A stretch of 48,879 nt of DNA from a bacterium (GCA_021323635.1 JAJPKQ010000024.1:1-48879); one strand, 5' to 3'. Shown: positions 1 through 9,265, counted from the stretch's first letter. Made by a program: numbers and translations. The notes: generated from the sequence alone by a model not told the origin.

Positions 1-2
1 GC

Positions 3-596
3 GGGGGGACTGCGGGCGGCGGCGCCCGAAGCGCAAGCGCCGCCAAGGGCTCAGGCGGCGACCCGCCGCTGGAAGTCCTGCGCGCCTCCTTCCCCGCCCA
101 CCAGGCGATCGCAAAGCCGGCGCGCCTGGAGATAGAGGTCCGCAACAGGAGCGACGCGCCCGTTGCAGCGCTGGCGCTCTCGGTTCGCTCCTTCTACTAC
201 CGCTCAAGCTATCCGCATCTCGCGGACGCCTCGCGCCCGGTGTGGGTCGTCGATGAAGGCCCCGGCGCCAAGCCACGGCTGCCCGTTGAAAGCGTGCCCT
301 TCGACAGCCCCGGCGGCGATGTCAGCGTGGACCAGAGCGTCTGGCTCGCCGGCCCGCTGGGCGCCGGGCAGAGCCGCACCTTCTCCTGGCTCCTGACGCC
401 CGTGCGCTCCGGCGCTCAGACCATCGCCTACTCGCTCTACTCCGGGCACCCTGGGCCCTCGGGCCTGCGCCCCGAAGGGCCAGCTCTGCGCGGCTCCTTC
501 TCCGTGCAGGTCGCGCCCGCGCCGCCCTCGCGCTACGTCAACCCGGAAACCGGCGCAGTCGAAGTCGGGCGGCTGCCGGTCGCGCCGGGGCCCTGA
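3..596 (+). CDS. Uncharacterised protein, C-terminal part
   Basis: The reading frame is open from the first bases of the window to TGA at 594-596, so the N-terminus lies outside. About 197 residues are visible. After a Gly/Ser/Ala-rich stretch there is a region that looks like an extracytoplasmic beta-sandwich: an alternating strand with EIEVRNRSDAPV, then a Tyr-rich YYRSSYP segment, then a strand ending in GSFSVQVAPAPPSRY. This resembles bacterial Ig-like or CARDB folds, but I recognise no named family. It precedes the glutamine synthetase gene on the same strand with about 180 bases between. No function is assigned; the frame is supported by length and by the GC-rich third positions typical of genuine genes here. 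Confidence 0.6.
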   Translation, partial: GGTAGGGARSASAAKGSGGDPPLEVLRASFPAHQAIAKPARLEIEVRNRSDAPVAALALSVRSFYYRSSYPHLADASRPVWVVDEGPGAKPRLPVESVPFDSPGGDVSVDQSVWLAGPLGAGQSRTFSWLLTPVRSGAQTIAYSLYSGHPGPSGLRPEGPALRGSFSVQVAPAPPSRYVNPETGAVEVGRLPVAPGP

Positions 597-773
597 GCGC
601 GCGCTCTCCCGCGCGCGCTTCGACAGCCGTCCAAGCGCACGCGCAGACTCTTGGCCTGCTGGAGAGGCACCGCTGGCGCGCGGATCGATAGAGTCGCGCG
701 CACACGAGCAACGCATTCGAGGGACGGGCCGGCCAGGGCGCCTGTCAGTCCAGGAGGAAGAGGCAGAGAGAAA

Positions 774-2279
774 ATGCAGACAGCAAGGTGCAATGCGATT
801 CGCGAGCTGGTGACCTCGCAGAAGGCGATGACGATCGAGCGCTTCAGCGGCTCGGCCAGCGCCACGGCCGCAGACGTCCTCAAGATGGGCGAGAGCCTGG
901 GCGTGCGCATGGTGGACCTCAAGTTCACCGACGTCCCCGGCACCTGGCAGCACATGACGCTCTCCTTTGCCGCGCTCGAGGAGGACGCCTTCAGCGACGG
1001 GCTGGGCTTCGACGGCTCCTCGATCCGCGGCTTCCAGCAGATCGCCGAGTCCGACATGCTGCTGATGCCCGACCCCGCAAGCGCGCTGATCGACCCTTTC
1101 TACGAGCTGCCCACGCTCTCCCTGATCTGCAACATCATCGACCCGATCACGCGCGAGCCCTACTCGCGCGACCCCCGCTACGTCGCGCAGAAGGCCGAGC
1201 GCCACCTGCGCGAGAGCGGCATCGCAGACACCGCCTTCTTCGGCCCCGAGGCCGAGTTCTACGTCTTCGAGCATGTCGCCTTCGACCAGCGCACGCACAC
1301 CGGCTTCTACGAAGTCAACTCGCAGGAGGCCTACTGGAACATGGGCGAGGCCTTCCGCGAGGCGGGCAACCTCGGGCACAAGATCCGCTCCCAGGAGGGC
1401 TACTTCCCGGTGCCTCCATCCGACTCCCAGGGCGACCTGCGCGCGCTGATGGTGCTCGTGCTCGAGGCGCTCGGAGTTAAGACCGAGTTCCACCACCACG
1501 AGGTCGGCGGCCCCGGGCAGGGCGAGATCGACCTGCGCTTCGAACCGCTCCTGAAGATGGCCGACACGCTGATGCTGCACAAGTACGTGGTCAAGAACAC
1601 CGCGCGGGCAGCGGAGAAGACCGCGACCTTCATGCCCAAGCCGGTCTTCGAGGAGAACGGCTCCGGGATGCACGTGCACCAGTCGCTCTGGAAGGACGGC
1701 AGCACGCTGATGTTCGACGAGTCCGGCTACGCCCTGCTCTCAGAGCTCGCGCTCTCCTACGTCGCCGGCATCCTCGCCCACGGGCGCGCGCTGATGGCCT
1801 TCTGCGCGCCGACGACCAACTCCTACAAGCGCCTCGTGCCCGGCTACGAGGCGCCCGTCAACCTCGTTCACTCCCAGCGCAACCGCTCAGCGGCGGTGCG
1901 CATCCCGATGTACCTCTCATCGCCGAAGGCCAAGCGGATCGAGTTCCGCCCGCCGGACCCGATGGCCAACCCCTACCTCGCCTTCTCCGCCCTCTTGATG
2001 GCCGGCCTTGACGGCATCCGCAAGGGCCTCAAGCCGGGCGACCCGGTCGACACCGACCTCTTCGACCTCTCCGCCGAGGAGCTTGCGGCGATCGCGCACG
2101 TGCCAAGCTCGCTCTCCGACGCGATGGACGCGCTCGAGGCCGATCACGACTTCCTGCTTGAGGGCCAGGTCTTCACGACCGACCTGATCGAGGAGTGGAT
2201 CTCCTACAAGCGCACGGAGGCCAAGGAGGTCGACATGCGACCGCATCCCTGGGAGTTCCCCCTCTACTACGACGGCTGA
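774..2279 (+). CDS. glnA: Glutamine synthetase, type I
   Basis: ATP-dependent ligation of ammonia to glutamate, the main nitrogen-assimilation step; the enzyme is a cytosolic dodecamer. About 501 residues. The start at 774 follows an AGGAGGAAGAG purine tract at 752-762; an ATG at 828 is an alternative. Visible motifs are GFDGSSIRGF, the catalytic FGPEAEFYVFE, the HHHEV strand, NGSGMHVHQSL, PTTNSYKRLVPGYEAP, RNRSAAVRIP and the C-terminal HPWEFPLYYDG. The segment NxYDLPPEE that carries the adenylylated Tyr in enteric enzymes reads DLFDLSAEE here, with Phe near residue 430 (codon 2061-2063), so GlnE-type covalent control looks impossible for this copy. It may be one of several paralogues. The gene stands alone and is followed by a hairpin. 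Confidence 0.96.
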   Translation: MQTARCNAIRELVTSQKAMTIERFSGSASATAADVLKMGESLGVRMVDLKFTDVPGTWQHMTLSFAALEEDAFSDGLGFDGSSIRGFQQIAESDMLLMPDPASALIDPFYELPTLSLICNIIDPITREPYSRDPRYVAQKAERHLRESGIADTAFFGPEAEFYVFEHVAFDQRTHTGFYEVNSQEAYWNMGEAFREAGNLGHKIRSQEGYFPVPPSDSQGDLRALMVLVLEALGVKTEFHHHEVGGPGQGEIDLRFEPLLKMADTLMLHKYVVKNTARAAEKTATFMPKPVFEENGSGMHVHQSLWKDGSTLMFDESGYALLSELALSYVAGILAHGRALMAFCAPTTNSYKRLVPGYEAPVNLVHSQRNRSAAVRIPMYLSSPKAKRIEFRPPDPMANPYLAFSALLMAGLDGIRKGLKPGDPVDTDLFDLSAEELAAIAHVPSSLSDAMDALEADHDFLLEGQVFTTDLIEEWISYKRTEAKEVDMRPHPWEFPLYYDG

Positions 2280-2288
2280 GCCGCGCCT

Positions 2289-2315
2289 GCTGCACGCACC
2301 GCCGTGCGTCGCAGC
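2289..2315 (+). terminator. Hairpin after glutamine synthetase gene
   Basis: GCTGC-ACGCA (2289-2298), a six-base loop, then TGCGT-C-GCAGC (2305-2315): ten base pairs with one bulged C, starting ten bases after the stop codon. There is no T tract, so it may act as a GC-type terminator or only as a 3' stabilising structure. Confidence 0.5.
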
Positions 2316-2432
2316 GCGCCTCGGCCCAAACGCTCACCGCGAGCGAAGGGCTGAGGCGCACCCGTGCCCGAGCGGCCCGACCGGCGGGCAGGGCGCCCCA
2401 GCGCCCCGCCCGCCCCGCCGCCGCTGGCGGCC

Positions 2433-3023
2433 TCAGCTCTCAACGGTGAGCCTCCCCTCCATCCAGCCCGAGGTCGACATCGCCCCGCTCATGCCTTCCT
2501 TGCCTTCGCCGCAGGGCGCATAGCAATGCCATTCGAAGGTCCCGGCCTTTTTCGGCGTGAAGCTGAAGGTGACCGTGTTCGTCGAGCCTTCCGGAGCTGC
2601 GGGAATCACTGCGTTGATGCCAAGCTCGGGGATCGTGAAGGTGTGAGCGACCTTCTTGTTTTCGACCGTCGTGACCCTCGCTCCGTTCAATGTCTCTTCG
2701 CCGCCCGCGACAGCGTCATACATCTGCATCGCGGCAGACAGCGGCGCCGTGCCGCCGTCATGGTTGACGATCGTGATCCTGACCGGCACCCCGGCATGCA
2801 CCGTGAAGTCCGCCGGGACATAGCGCGGCCATTCCGCATGCCCCGGACCGCTGGTCTGGATTTCCAGGCGCACCTGCTGCACCTGTTGCGCGCTCCTGCT
2901 TGCCGCCGCAGCGGCCTTCGGCGGACTTGAGCTGCTGCCGCAGCCGGCCACGGCGAGGGCAGCGCCGAGCGCCGCGAGCGTCGCACCGAAGCGGAGGCTG
3001 GTCTTGCGTCGGGAGATATTCAT
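2433..3023 (-). CDS. Cupredoxin-fold lipoprotein resembling the CuA domain of cytochrome oxidase subunit II
   Basis: A 196-residue predicted lipoprotein. The ATG at 3023 follows AAGGAG. A twin-Arg/Lys start, a hydrophobic segment and the lipobox AVAGC (Cys28) point to anchoring on the outer face of the membrane. The rest is one cupredoxin domain. The segment VAHTFTIPELG (His127) and the C-terminal WHCYAPCGEGKEGM line up with the CuA region of oxidase subunit II (His-Ser-Phe-x-Ile/Val-Pro-Glu, then C-x3-C-x3-H-x2-M). Here Cys167, Cys171 and Met178 are in register but Lys175 occupies the position of the second CuA His. A normal binuclear CuA site is therefore unlikely; a mononuclear copper site or a structural role is possible. 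It is divergent from the beta-helix gene at 3362. No oxidase genes are visible nearby. Confidence 0.8.
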   Translation of the reverse strand: MNISRRKTSLRFGATLAALGAALAVAGCGSSSSPPKAAAAASRSAQQVQQVRLEIQTSGPGHAEWPRYVPADFTVHAGVPVRITIVNHDGGTAPLSAAMQMYDAVAGGEETLNGARVTTVENKKVAHTFTIPELGINAVIPAAPEGSTNTVTFSFTPKKAGTFEWHCYAPCGEGKEGMSGAMSTSGWMEGRLTVES

Positions 3024-3361
3024 TGTCACACTCCTTGTCCTGTTCGTTCCCAGTTGACAGATGTCACTCTGCGTGCTCGCGCATTCAGCCCTTGCTGAAG
3101 CTGTCGGCCACGTCCGAGCACGCGACAATGTTCGGTGAGGCTGCTCGCGGCACGCTGCGGGTTTGCCGCAATGCCATGCCATCTGACCGCTGCGGTCATA
3201 ACCGTCGACAATGACCCTCACGCGGCCGCCGACCGGCAGCTCCCACAGCCACAGATCGCGCTAGACTGCGGTGCCTCAGATGCGAGCAGGCGCGCCCTGC
3301 ACGCTCGCAGCGCGCACCGCGCACACCGCTCGAGAGCAAGCGATTGAAGAAGGAGATCGCC
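3024..3361. other. Divergent intergenic region
   Basis: 338 bases between the cupredoxin and beta-helix genes. It carries a ribosome binding site on each side (AAGGAG at 3350-3355 for the plus gene; AAGGAG on the minus strand just before 3023). A TAGACT hexamer at 3262-3267 could be a -10 for the plus-strand gene, giving a leader of about 90 bases. No clear -35 box and no convincing small gene is seen. Confidence 0.4.
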
Positions 3362-4861
3362 ATGCGATCGATGCTGCAGCACAGCAGTGCGCCCCAAGTC
3401 CATCGCGCGCCCGGGAGGTCTTTGCACGTCAAAGGCGCCGAGCCACATCGCCGCCGGCGGCTGCTGGCCACGGTGCTGGTCGCTGCGATCGCCCTCACCG
3501 TGGCCCTCGCCGCGATCTTTGCAAGCAGCGCGCACGCTGCGGTGCCCGCTGCGGTCAACATCGTCGGCCCCGGGCACTACGCCAGGATCCAGGAAGCCGT
3601 GAACGCCTCCTCCCCGGGCGGATGGGTGCTGATCGAGCCTGGCGTCTACGACGAATCGGTGCGCGTGACCACACCGGACCTGCATATTCGCGGGATGAGC
3701 CGCAACGCGGTCATCATCGACGGCCAGGGCCTATCTGTCCCGGGCGGCCGCAATGGGATCGAAGTCTACAAGGCAGATGATGTCTGGATCGAAAACCTGA
3801 CGGTGCGAAACTTCGAACGCGAATCCCAGAACGGCGCCAACGGCAATGCGATCTGGTGGAACGGCGGGTCCGGCTCGGGCCAGATCGGCGCGCGCGGGTG
3901 GTGGGGGCGCTATCTGACCGCGTACGACACCGGCCTTGACGGCGGCTATGGGATCTTTACAAGCAACGAGACCGAAGGCTCCTTTGAAGATGTCTACGCC
4001 TCGGGCTTCAATGACTCCGGCATCTACGTCGGCGCCTGCCGCGACTGCTACGCCCGGATCGCCAACGCGATCGTCGAAGACAACGCGGTCGGCTACTCGG
4101 GCTCCAACGCGGGCGGCCACCTGATAATCGAACGATCGCTCTTCCGCCACAACTCGGCGGGCATCGTCCCCAACTCCGAAAACCCCGGCGACCCGCCGCC
4201 GCCGCAGGATGGCGCGTGCAGCTCAGGCGAAAACAGCTCGCCGACGCCGACCTTCTCGACCACCAGGATCGCCCGCTGTACGATCATCCGCTACAACGCG
4301 GTGGTCGAAAACAACAACCTCTCAACGCCCGCCAATGACTCCACGCTGAAGGCGCCTTGGGGCGTCGGAGTCGAGCTCCCCGGCACCTACGCCGATCTCA
4401 TCACGCGCAACCTGATCGCGGGCAACGCCAGCGACGGCGTGCTCGGCTTCGAGTATCCCAACCCCTTCCCGCCGACCGCCGAAACGATCTTCTTCCAGCT
4501 CGCCGGCAACCGCATCAGCGAAAACCTCTTCTTCGGCAACGGCACCGGAGGGGAGCCCTTCTCCGGCGATGTGACGCTCGCCGGCGGCCTCTTCGGCCAG
4601 CAGCTCTCCACCAACAACTGCGTCTCTTACAACCTGATGCCCGATCCCACCTTCCCCGAAGCGATCGAAGGCACCTGGGGCTGCCAGAACGAAACCACCC
4701 CCAACCCGAGCCCGGGCAACCTCGAACCGGTCGGCTATCTGCTGGCCCTCCAGGAAGCCTCCGAGAGCCGCCGATCGGTCCCACAGCCCCCGCCTCCTCC
4801 GCAGCCGACGATGCCCGATCCCTGCGCGGGCGTGCCCGCCAACCCGCTCTGCCGCCGCTAG
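3362..4861 (+). CDS. Exported right-handed parallel beta-helix protein
   Basis: About 499 residues. The ATG at 3362 follows AAGGAG at 3350-3355. An Arg-rich N-terminus (HRRRRLLATVLVAAIALTVA) with one long hydrophobic segment predicts export or membrane anchoring. The body is a pectate-lyase-like/NosD-like solenoid: it opens with YARIQEAVNASSPGGWVLIEPGVY, the usual entry coil of PbH1 proteins, and continues with short strands rich in Asn and Gly (for example NDSGIYVGA, NLIAGNASDGVLGFEY). A Pro-rich insert lies near residue 280 and a Pro-rich tail ends in CAGVPANPLCRR. These folds bind or cleave polysaccharide or serve as surface scaffolds; no catalytic set is identifiable. Glu is often encoded by GAA and Asp by GAT, less GC-biased than neighbours. 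Divergent from the cupredoxin gene. Confidence 0.8.
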   Translation: MRSMLQHSSAPQVHRAPGRSLHVKGAEPHRRRRLLATVLVAAIALTVALAAIFASSAHAAVPAAVNIVGPGHYARIQEAVNASSPGGWVLIEPGVYDESVRVTTPDLHIRGMSRNAVIIDGQGLSVPGGRNGIEVYKADDVWIENLTVRNFERESQNGANGNAIWWNGGSGSGQIGARGWWGRYLTAYDTGLDGGYGIFTSNETEGSFEDVYASGFNDSGIYVGACRDCYARIANAIVEDNAVGYSGSNAGGHLIIERSLFRHNSAGIVPNSENPGDPPPPQDGACSSGENSSPTPTFSTTRIARCTIIRYNAVVENNNLSTPANDSTLKAPWGVGVELPGTYADLITRNLIAGNASDGVLGFEYPNPFPPTAETIFFQLAGNRISENLFFGNGTGGEPFSGDVTLAGGLFGQQLSTNNCVSYNLMPDPTFPEAIEGTWGCQNETTPNPSPGNLEPVGYLLALQEASESRRSVPQPPPPPQPTMPDPCAGVPANPLCRR

Positions 4862-5208
4862 CGGCAGACTCGGCGGCCGCGGTCGGCTGGAAGGCGCTCC
4901 AGGCATACCGCCACCGCACGGGCGCAGCCTGAGCAATGCGGCCGTGCGACGGCCTGGATCATATGGGCCGCAGCTTTGGCGTGCTCGCGGCCTGCGGCGG
5001 CGCTGCGCTGTCTGTGCTGAGCCCCAAGGCCGGCGCATCCTGCTTGCAGGCGGCGTACCGGTCGCCACGCTGCTCGCCCTGCGGTGGGAATGGGGAGCGC
5101 AGGCGCCGGCGCGCGGCGCGCCGCCCTCTGGGCTCGCCGCGTTGCTCGCCCGGCCCGGTCGCCTCGCCAACCTTTACATGCACGTGTCAATGTAGCGGCG
5201 GCCACTGC
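4862..5208. other. Intergenic region upstream of metH
   Basis: About 350 GC-rich bases with no convincing gene. Short open frames here have no recognisable content. GCCACTG at 5201-5207 and GGTGGGAATGGGG near 5085-5097 recall pieces of a cobalamin riboswitch, but the conserved B12 box is absent and metH appears to start on its own promoter downstream, so no riboswitch is called. Confidence 0.4.
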
Positions 5209-5220
5209 TAGGATCGCCAG
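5209..5220 (+). promoter_or_regulatory. -10 box placing metH start at or near the transcript 5' end
   Basis: TAGGAT at 5209-5214 ends six bases before the GTG start at 5221, and there is no ribosome binding site. This spacing suggests a leaderless transcript. The -35 region (around 5185-5190, TGTCAA) is weak. Confidence 0.5.
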
Positions 5221-8200
5221 GTGCGCGACTTCCTCTCCGCAGCGCGCTCCCGCGTCGTCATCTACGACGGCGGCATGGGCGCCACGCTAGAGCAGCTCGA
5301 CCTCACCGCCGAGGACTACGGCGGCCTGCCCGGCCGCTGCCACGAGGCGCTCGTGCTGCACCGCCCGGATGTGATCGAGTCGGTACACCGCTCGATGCTC
5401 GAGGCGGGCGCAGAGGTGATCGAGACCGACACCTTCCAGGCCTCGCGGCTGAAGCTTGCCGAGTGGGGCCTCGCCGAGCACACCCACGAGATCAACCTGA
5501 GAGCGGCTCAGATCGCGCGCCGCGCGGCCGGTGATGACCGCTACGTCGCCGGCTCGATCGGGCCAACCGGGAACCTGCCGGCGTCCGAAGACCCCGAGCT
5601 TGGCCGCATCGGCTTCGGTGAGCTGCGCGCTGTCTTTGCCGAGCAGGCGCAGGGACTGATCGAAGGCGGCGCAGACCTGCTGATGATCGAGACCGCGCAG
5701 GACATCCTCGAGGTAAAGGCAGCGATCTTCGGCGCGCGCGACGCCTTTGCGAGGACCGGCAAGCGGCTGCCGATCCATACCTCCGTCTCGCTCCTGCCTC
5801 AGGGCGGCAAGATGCTGCTGGGCACGGACATCTCCTCCGCGCTCACCACGCTTGAGGCTTTGGGGGCGGACGTGATCGGGCTCAACTGCTCGACCGGCCC
5901 CGAGGACATGCGCGATGCGATCCGCTTTTTGGGCGAGAGCTCCCCGGTCCCGGTCGCGTGCATCCCCAACGCCGGTCTGCCGCTGCAGGGGCCAAACGGC
6001 GAGACCATCTTCCCCGAGCAGCCCGAGCCCTTCGCCGACGCGCTGGCGGAGTTCGTGGAGCGCTACGGCGTCGCGATCGTCGGCGGCTGCTGCGGCACCA
6101 CCCCGGAGCACATCGCAGCGCTCGCCGCGCGCGCCGGCGGGCGAGCGATCGCGGCGCGCCCGGCGCCGCGTCCGGCGCACCTCTCCTCGATGATCGCGGC
6201 CACCCCGCTTGCCCAGGACCCGCCGCCGACGCTGGTCGGCGAGCGCATCAACGCGCAGGGCTCCCGCCGCGCCAAGGAGCTGCTGCTCGCGGAGGACTAC
6301 GACGGCCTCGCTCAGATCGCCGAGGAGCAGGTCGCCGCGGGGGCGCACGTGCTTGACATCTGCGTCGCGCTGACCGAGCGCACCGACGAGTCAGAGCAGA
6401 TGCGTGCGCTCGCCAAGAAGCTCTCGCTCAGCCAAGCGCCGCCGCTGCAGGTCGACTCCACCGAGCCGGATGTGATCCGCGCTGCGCTCGAGCAGATCCC
6501 GGGGCGGGCGATCATCAACTCCGTCAACCTCGAGGCCGGGCGCGAGAAGCTCGACCTGGTCTGCGCGCTCGCGCTCGAGCACGGTGCTGCGCTGATCGCG
6601 CTGACGATCGACGAGCAGGGCATGGCAAAGACCGCCAAGCGCAAGCTAGAGGTGGCAAAGCGAATCCATCAGATCGCCTGCGGCGAGCATGGGCTTGACC
6701 CGGAGCTCTTGATCTTCGACGCCCTCACCTTCACGCTCACGACCGGCGAAGAGCAGTGGCGGGACTCGGCGCTGCAGACGATCGCCGGGATCGAGGCGAT
6801 CAAGCGCGAGCTGCCCGCGGTGAAGACCTCGCTTGGCGTCTCCAATGTCTCCTTCGGCGTCTCCCCCGCCGCACGCGGCCTGATCAACTCGGTCTTCCTG
6901 CACCACTGCGTCGCCGCCGGCCTCGACCTTGCGATGGTCAACCCCGCCCACATCACCCCCTACGCAGAGATCGGCTCAGAGGAGCGCGAGCTTGCCGAGG
7001 ATCTTGTCCTCAACCGTCGCGAGGATGCGCTCGAGCGGCTGATCGCGCATTTTGAGGCGCGCGCCGGCGAGCCGGGCGAGGGCACAGCCGCCAAGGCCGA
7101 TCCGACCGCGGGCATGGAGCCCGAGGAGGCCCTTCACTTCCACATCCTGCGCCGGCGCAAGGAAGGCGTCGAGGAGTGGATCGACGCCAGCGTGCAGAAG
7201 ATCGGCGCCGTGCCGACGCTCAACGACGTCCTGCTGCCAGCGATGAAGGAGGTGGGCGACAAGTTCGGCGCCGGCGAGCTGATCCTTCCCTTCGTGCTGC
7301 AGTCTGCTGAAGTCATGAAGCGCGCGGTTGCGCGCCTTGAGCACTACCTCGATCGCATCGAGGGCTACACCAAGGGGACCGTCGTGCTTGCAACCGTCTT
7401 CGGCGACGTGCACGACATCGGCAAGTCGCTTGTCAACACGATCCTCACCAACAACGGCTACACCGTGATCGACCTCGGCAAGCAGGTGCCGATCCAGCAG
7501 ATCATCGAGGCCGCAAAGGAGCACGATGCAACCGCGATCGGCCTTTCAGCGCTGCTTGTCTCAACCTCCAAGCAGATGCCCGCATGCGTCGCGGAGCTGC
7601 ACAGCCAGGGTCTCCCCTATCCGGTGCTGATCGGCGGCGCGGCGATCAACCGCGCCTTCGGCTATCGCGCCCTCTACCCCAACGGCCAGGATGGCGAGGA
7701 GACCTACGCGCCGGGCGTCTTCTACTGCAAGGACGCCTTCGAGGGGCTCGCCGTGATGGACCAGCTGATCGACGAGCAGTCGCGTGCCGCGCTCACCGCC
7801 AAGCTGCGCGCAGACGCCGCCGCGCACCGCGCCAAGGGCGAGAGCGAGCGCAGCGAGGATTTCAGCGACGACTCCGTGCGCTCTGGGGCGCGCAGCGACG
7901 TGAGCGTGCCCGAGCCGCCCTTCTTCGGCGTGCGCGAGGTCGATGTAGATCTCGAGGAGGTCTACTCGCACCTTGACACCCATGTTCTCTTCAAGCTGCA
8001 CTGGGGCGGTCGCGGCGTCAAGGGCGAGGCCTGGCGCAAGCTGCTCGCAGAGGACTTCGTCCCGCGCCTGCAGCGGATGTGGCAGGAGCAGGACTACTTG
8101 CAGCCGCGCGCGCTGCTGGGCTTCTTCCCCTGCTACGCGCAGGGCAACGAGATCGTGATCCTCGACCCCGAGGACCACGCGCGCGAGCTGGAGCGCTTCA

Positions 8201-8805
8201 TCTGCCCGCGGCAGCCCGCCGGCGAGCGCCTCTGCCTGGCGGACTTCTTTCGCCCCGCGCAGGACGGTCGCCCGCCCGCAGAGCTTGACGTGGTCGCGCT
8301 GCAGGCGGTCACCGTCGGCGCGCGGGCAAGCGAGCGCATCGCCCAGCTTGAGCGCTCAGGCGAGTTCGCCGAGCAGCTCTTCGTCCACGGCCTCGCCGTC
8401 CAGAGCGCTGAGGCACTGGCGGAGTGGCTGCACTGGCGCGTGCGTCAGATGCTCTCCATCCCGGCCTCGCAGGGCAGGCGCTACTCCTGGGGCTACCCCG
8501 CGATCCCCGAGCAGAGCGAGCACAAGAAGGTCGAGCGCCTGCTCGACCTAAGTCAGATCGGCATGCGCATCACCGACGGCTACGCGCCCGAGCCCGAGCA
8601 GTCGACGCTGGCTCTGATCGCCCACCATCCGCAGGCGATCTACTTCGGCACGCGCCAGGGACGTCTGCCCAGCGGGGAGGCGCCGGATGACCTGATCAAG
8701 GGCTCCTCCCGCGACCCCTCGCTCTTTGCTCCCAACGGCAAGCCGCCGACGCTCGACGACTCTGAGCCCGACATCTCAGAGGAAGAGGACGTGCGGGCCG
8801 CGTAG
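5221..8805 (+). CDS. metH: Cobalamin-dependent methionine synthase
   Basis: Transfers the methyl group of 5-methyltetrahydrofolate to homocysteine through cob(I)alamin/methylcobalamin. At 1194 residues it has the four-module MetH architecture. Residues 1-310 are the homocysteine methyltransferase barrel, with zinc ligands Cys223 (GLNCSTG), Cys290 and Cys291 (GGCCGTTPEH). Residues about 335-610 are the pterin-binding barrel (LVGERINAQGSR). Then come the helical cap and the Rossmann cobalamin domain with the lower-ligand motif DVHDIG (His731). The last 300 residues are the S-adenosylmethionine-dependent reactivation domain (DTHVLFKLHWGGRG, then RYSWGYPAIPEQ). A Ser/Asp/Arg-rich linker (near residues 870-895) separates the last two. 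GTG at 5221 directly follows a -10 box. A stem-loop follows the stop. Monocistronic as seen. Confidence 0.97.
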   Translation: MRDFLSAARSRVVIYDGGMGATLEQLDLTAEDYGGLPGRCHEALVLHRPDVIESVHRSMLEAGAEVIETDTFQASRLKLAEWGLAEHTHEINLRAAQIARRAAGDDRYVAGSIGPTGNLPASEDPELGRIGFGELRAVFAEQAQGLIEGGADLLMIETAQDILEVKAAIFGARDAFARTGKRLPIHTSVSLLPQGGKMLLGTDISSALTTLEALGADVIGLNCSTGPEDMRDAIRFLGESSPVPVACIPNAGLPLQGPNGETIFPEQPEPFADALAEFVERYGVAIVGGCCGTTPEHIAALAARAGGRAIAARPAPRPAHLSSMIAATPLAQDPPPTLVGERINAQGSRRAKELLLAEDYDGLAQIAEEQVAAGAHVLDICVALTERTDESEQMRALAKKLSLSQAPPLQVDSTEPDVIRAALEQIPGRAIINSVNLEAGREKLDLVCALALEHGAALIALTIDEQGMAKTAKRKLEVAKRIHQIACGEHGLDPELLIFDALTFTLTTGEEQWRDSALQTIAGIEAIKRELPAVKTSLGVSNVSFGVSPAARGLINSVFLHHCVAAGLDLAMVNPAHITPYAEIGSEERELAEDLVLNRREDALERLIAHFEARAGEPGEGTAAKADPTAGMEPEEALHFHILRRRKEGVEEWIDASVQKIGAVPTLNDVLLPAMKEVGDKFGAGELILPFVLQSAEVMKRAVARLEHYLDRIEGYTKGTVVLATVFGDVHDIGKSLVNTILTNNGYTVIDLGKQVPIQQIIEAAKEHDATAIGLSALLVSTSKQMPACVAELHSQGLPYPVLIGGAAINRAFGYRALYPNGQDGEETYAPGVFYCKDAFEGLAVMDQLIDEQSRAALTAKLRADAAAHRAKGESERSEDFSDDSVRSGARSDVSVPEPPFFGVREVDVDLEEVYSHLDTHVLFKLHWGGRGVKGEAWRKLLAEDFVPRLQRMWQEQDYLQPRALLGFFPCYAQGNEIVILDPEDHARELERFICPRQPAGERLCLADFFRPAQDGRPPAELDVVALQAVTVGARASERIAQLERSGEFAEQLFVHGLAVQSAEALAEWLHWRVRQMLSIPASQGRRYSWGYPAIPEQSEHKKVERLLDLSQIGMRITDGYAPEPEQSTLALIAHHPQAIYFGTRQGRLPSGEAPDDLIKGSSRDPSLFAPNGKPPTLDDSEPDISEEEDVRAA

Positions 8806-8809
8806 CGCG

Positions 8810-8829
8810 CGACGCGCCCAAGCGCGTCG
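8810..8829 (+). terminator. Hairpin after metH
   Basis: CGACGCGC, loop CCAA, GCGCGTCG: a perfect eight-base-pair stem five bases after the metH stop codon. No T tract follows. Confidence 0.5.
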
Positions 8830-9265
8830 AGCAATGCAGCCCCAAGCAGGAGAGGGCCGCGCGGTGCAAAGCAGTTTCGCGGGCGCCGGGCCGGCCACAT
8901 CCCGCCGAGCGCCCATATTCACGCCGCCGCCAGCGCACTTGACGCGGTGGCAGCGACGGATATCGAATCCACCGAAAGCAACCTGCTCGTCGATTGCGAG
9001 ACAGAGCTTGAAGGGACGGCGCCTATGAGCCTGGGCGTCGCGGAGACCGTCCAGTCCGGCACCGCCTCTCAGTTGGGCGTAGACGCCTCCACGCTTCGCG
9101 CAACCCCGTATGGAGCCTCCGCGGGACGCCACACGCTCGAACCGCTCTGCGAGCGCTCGACCACGGGAAGCGGGGTCGCTGCATCGTGTGCGGCCATCCT
9201 CGCCTGCGCGAGCGGAACCTGACCCGCATCGGCCATCTCGCCATCCAACAGCCACTGTGCGGCCG
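8830..9265. other. Intergenic region, no gene recognised
   Basis: About 435 bases between the convergent metH and glycosyltransferase genes. Open frames on both strands are short and lack recognisable protein sequence or ribosome binding sites. I see nothing assignable. Confidence 0.4.

Noticed and set aside
204-1679. Long minus-strand open frame over the glutamine synthetase gene
   Set aside because: Shadow of the GC-rich coding strand; the protein is compositionally odd and the opposite strand encodes an unmistakable glutamine synthetase.
4862-5208. Possible cobalamin riboswitch before metH
   Set aside because: Only GCCACTG and a GGTGGGAA-like stretch are seen. The B12 box and the expected order of conserved elements are absent, and the -10 box six bases before the GTG implies a leaderless message that could not carry a riboswitch.
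4936-5211. 91-codon frame just upstream of metH
   Set aside because: Cys/Arg/Gly-rich translation of GC-rich intergenic DNA; it would run through the metH -10 box and has no start signal.
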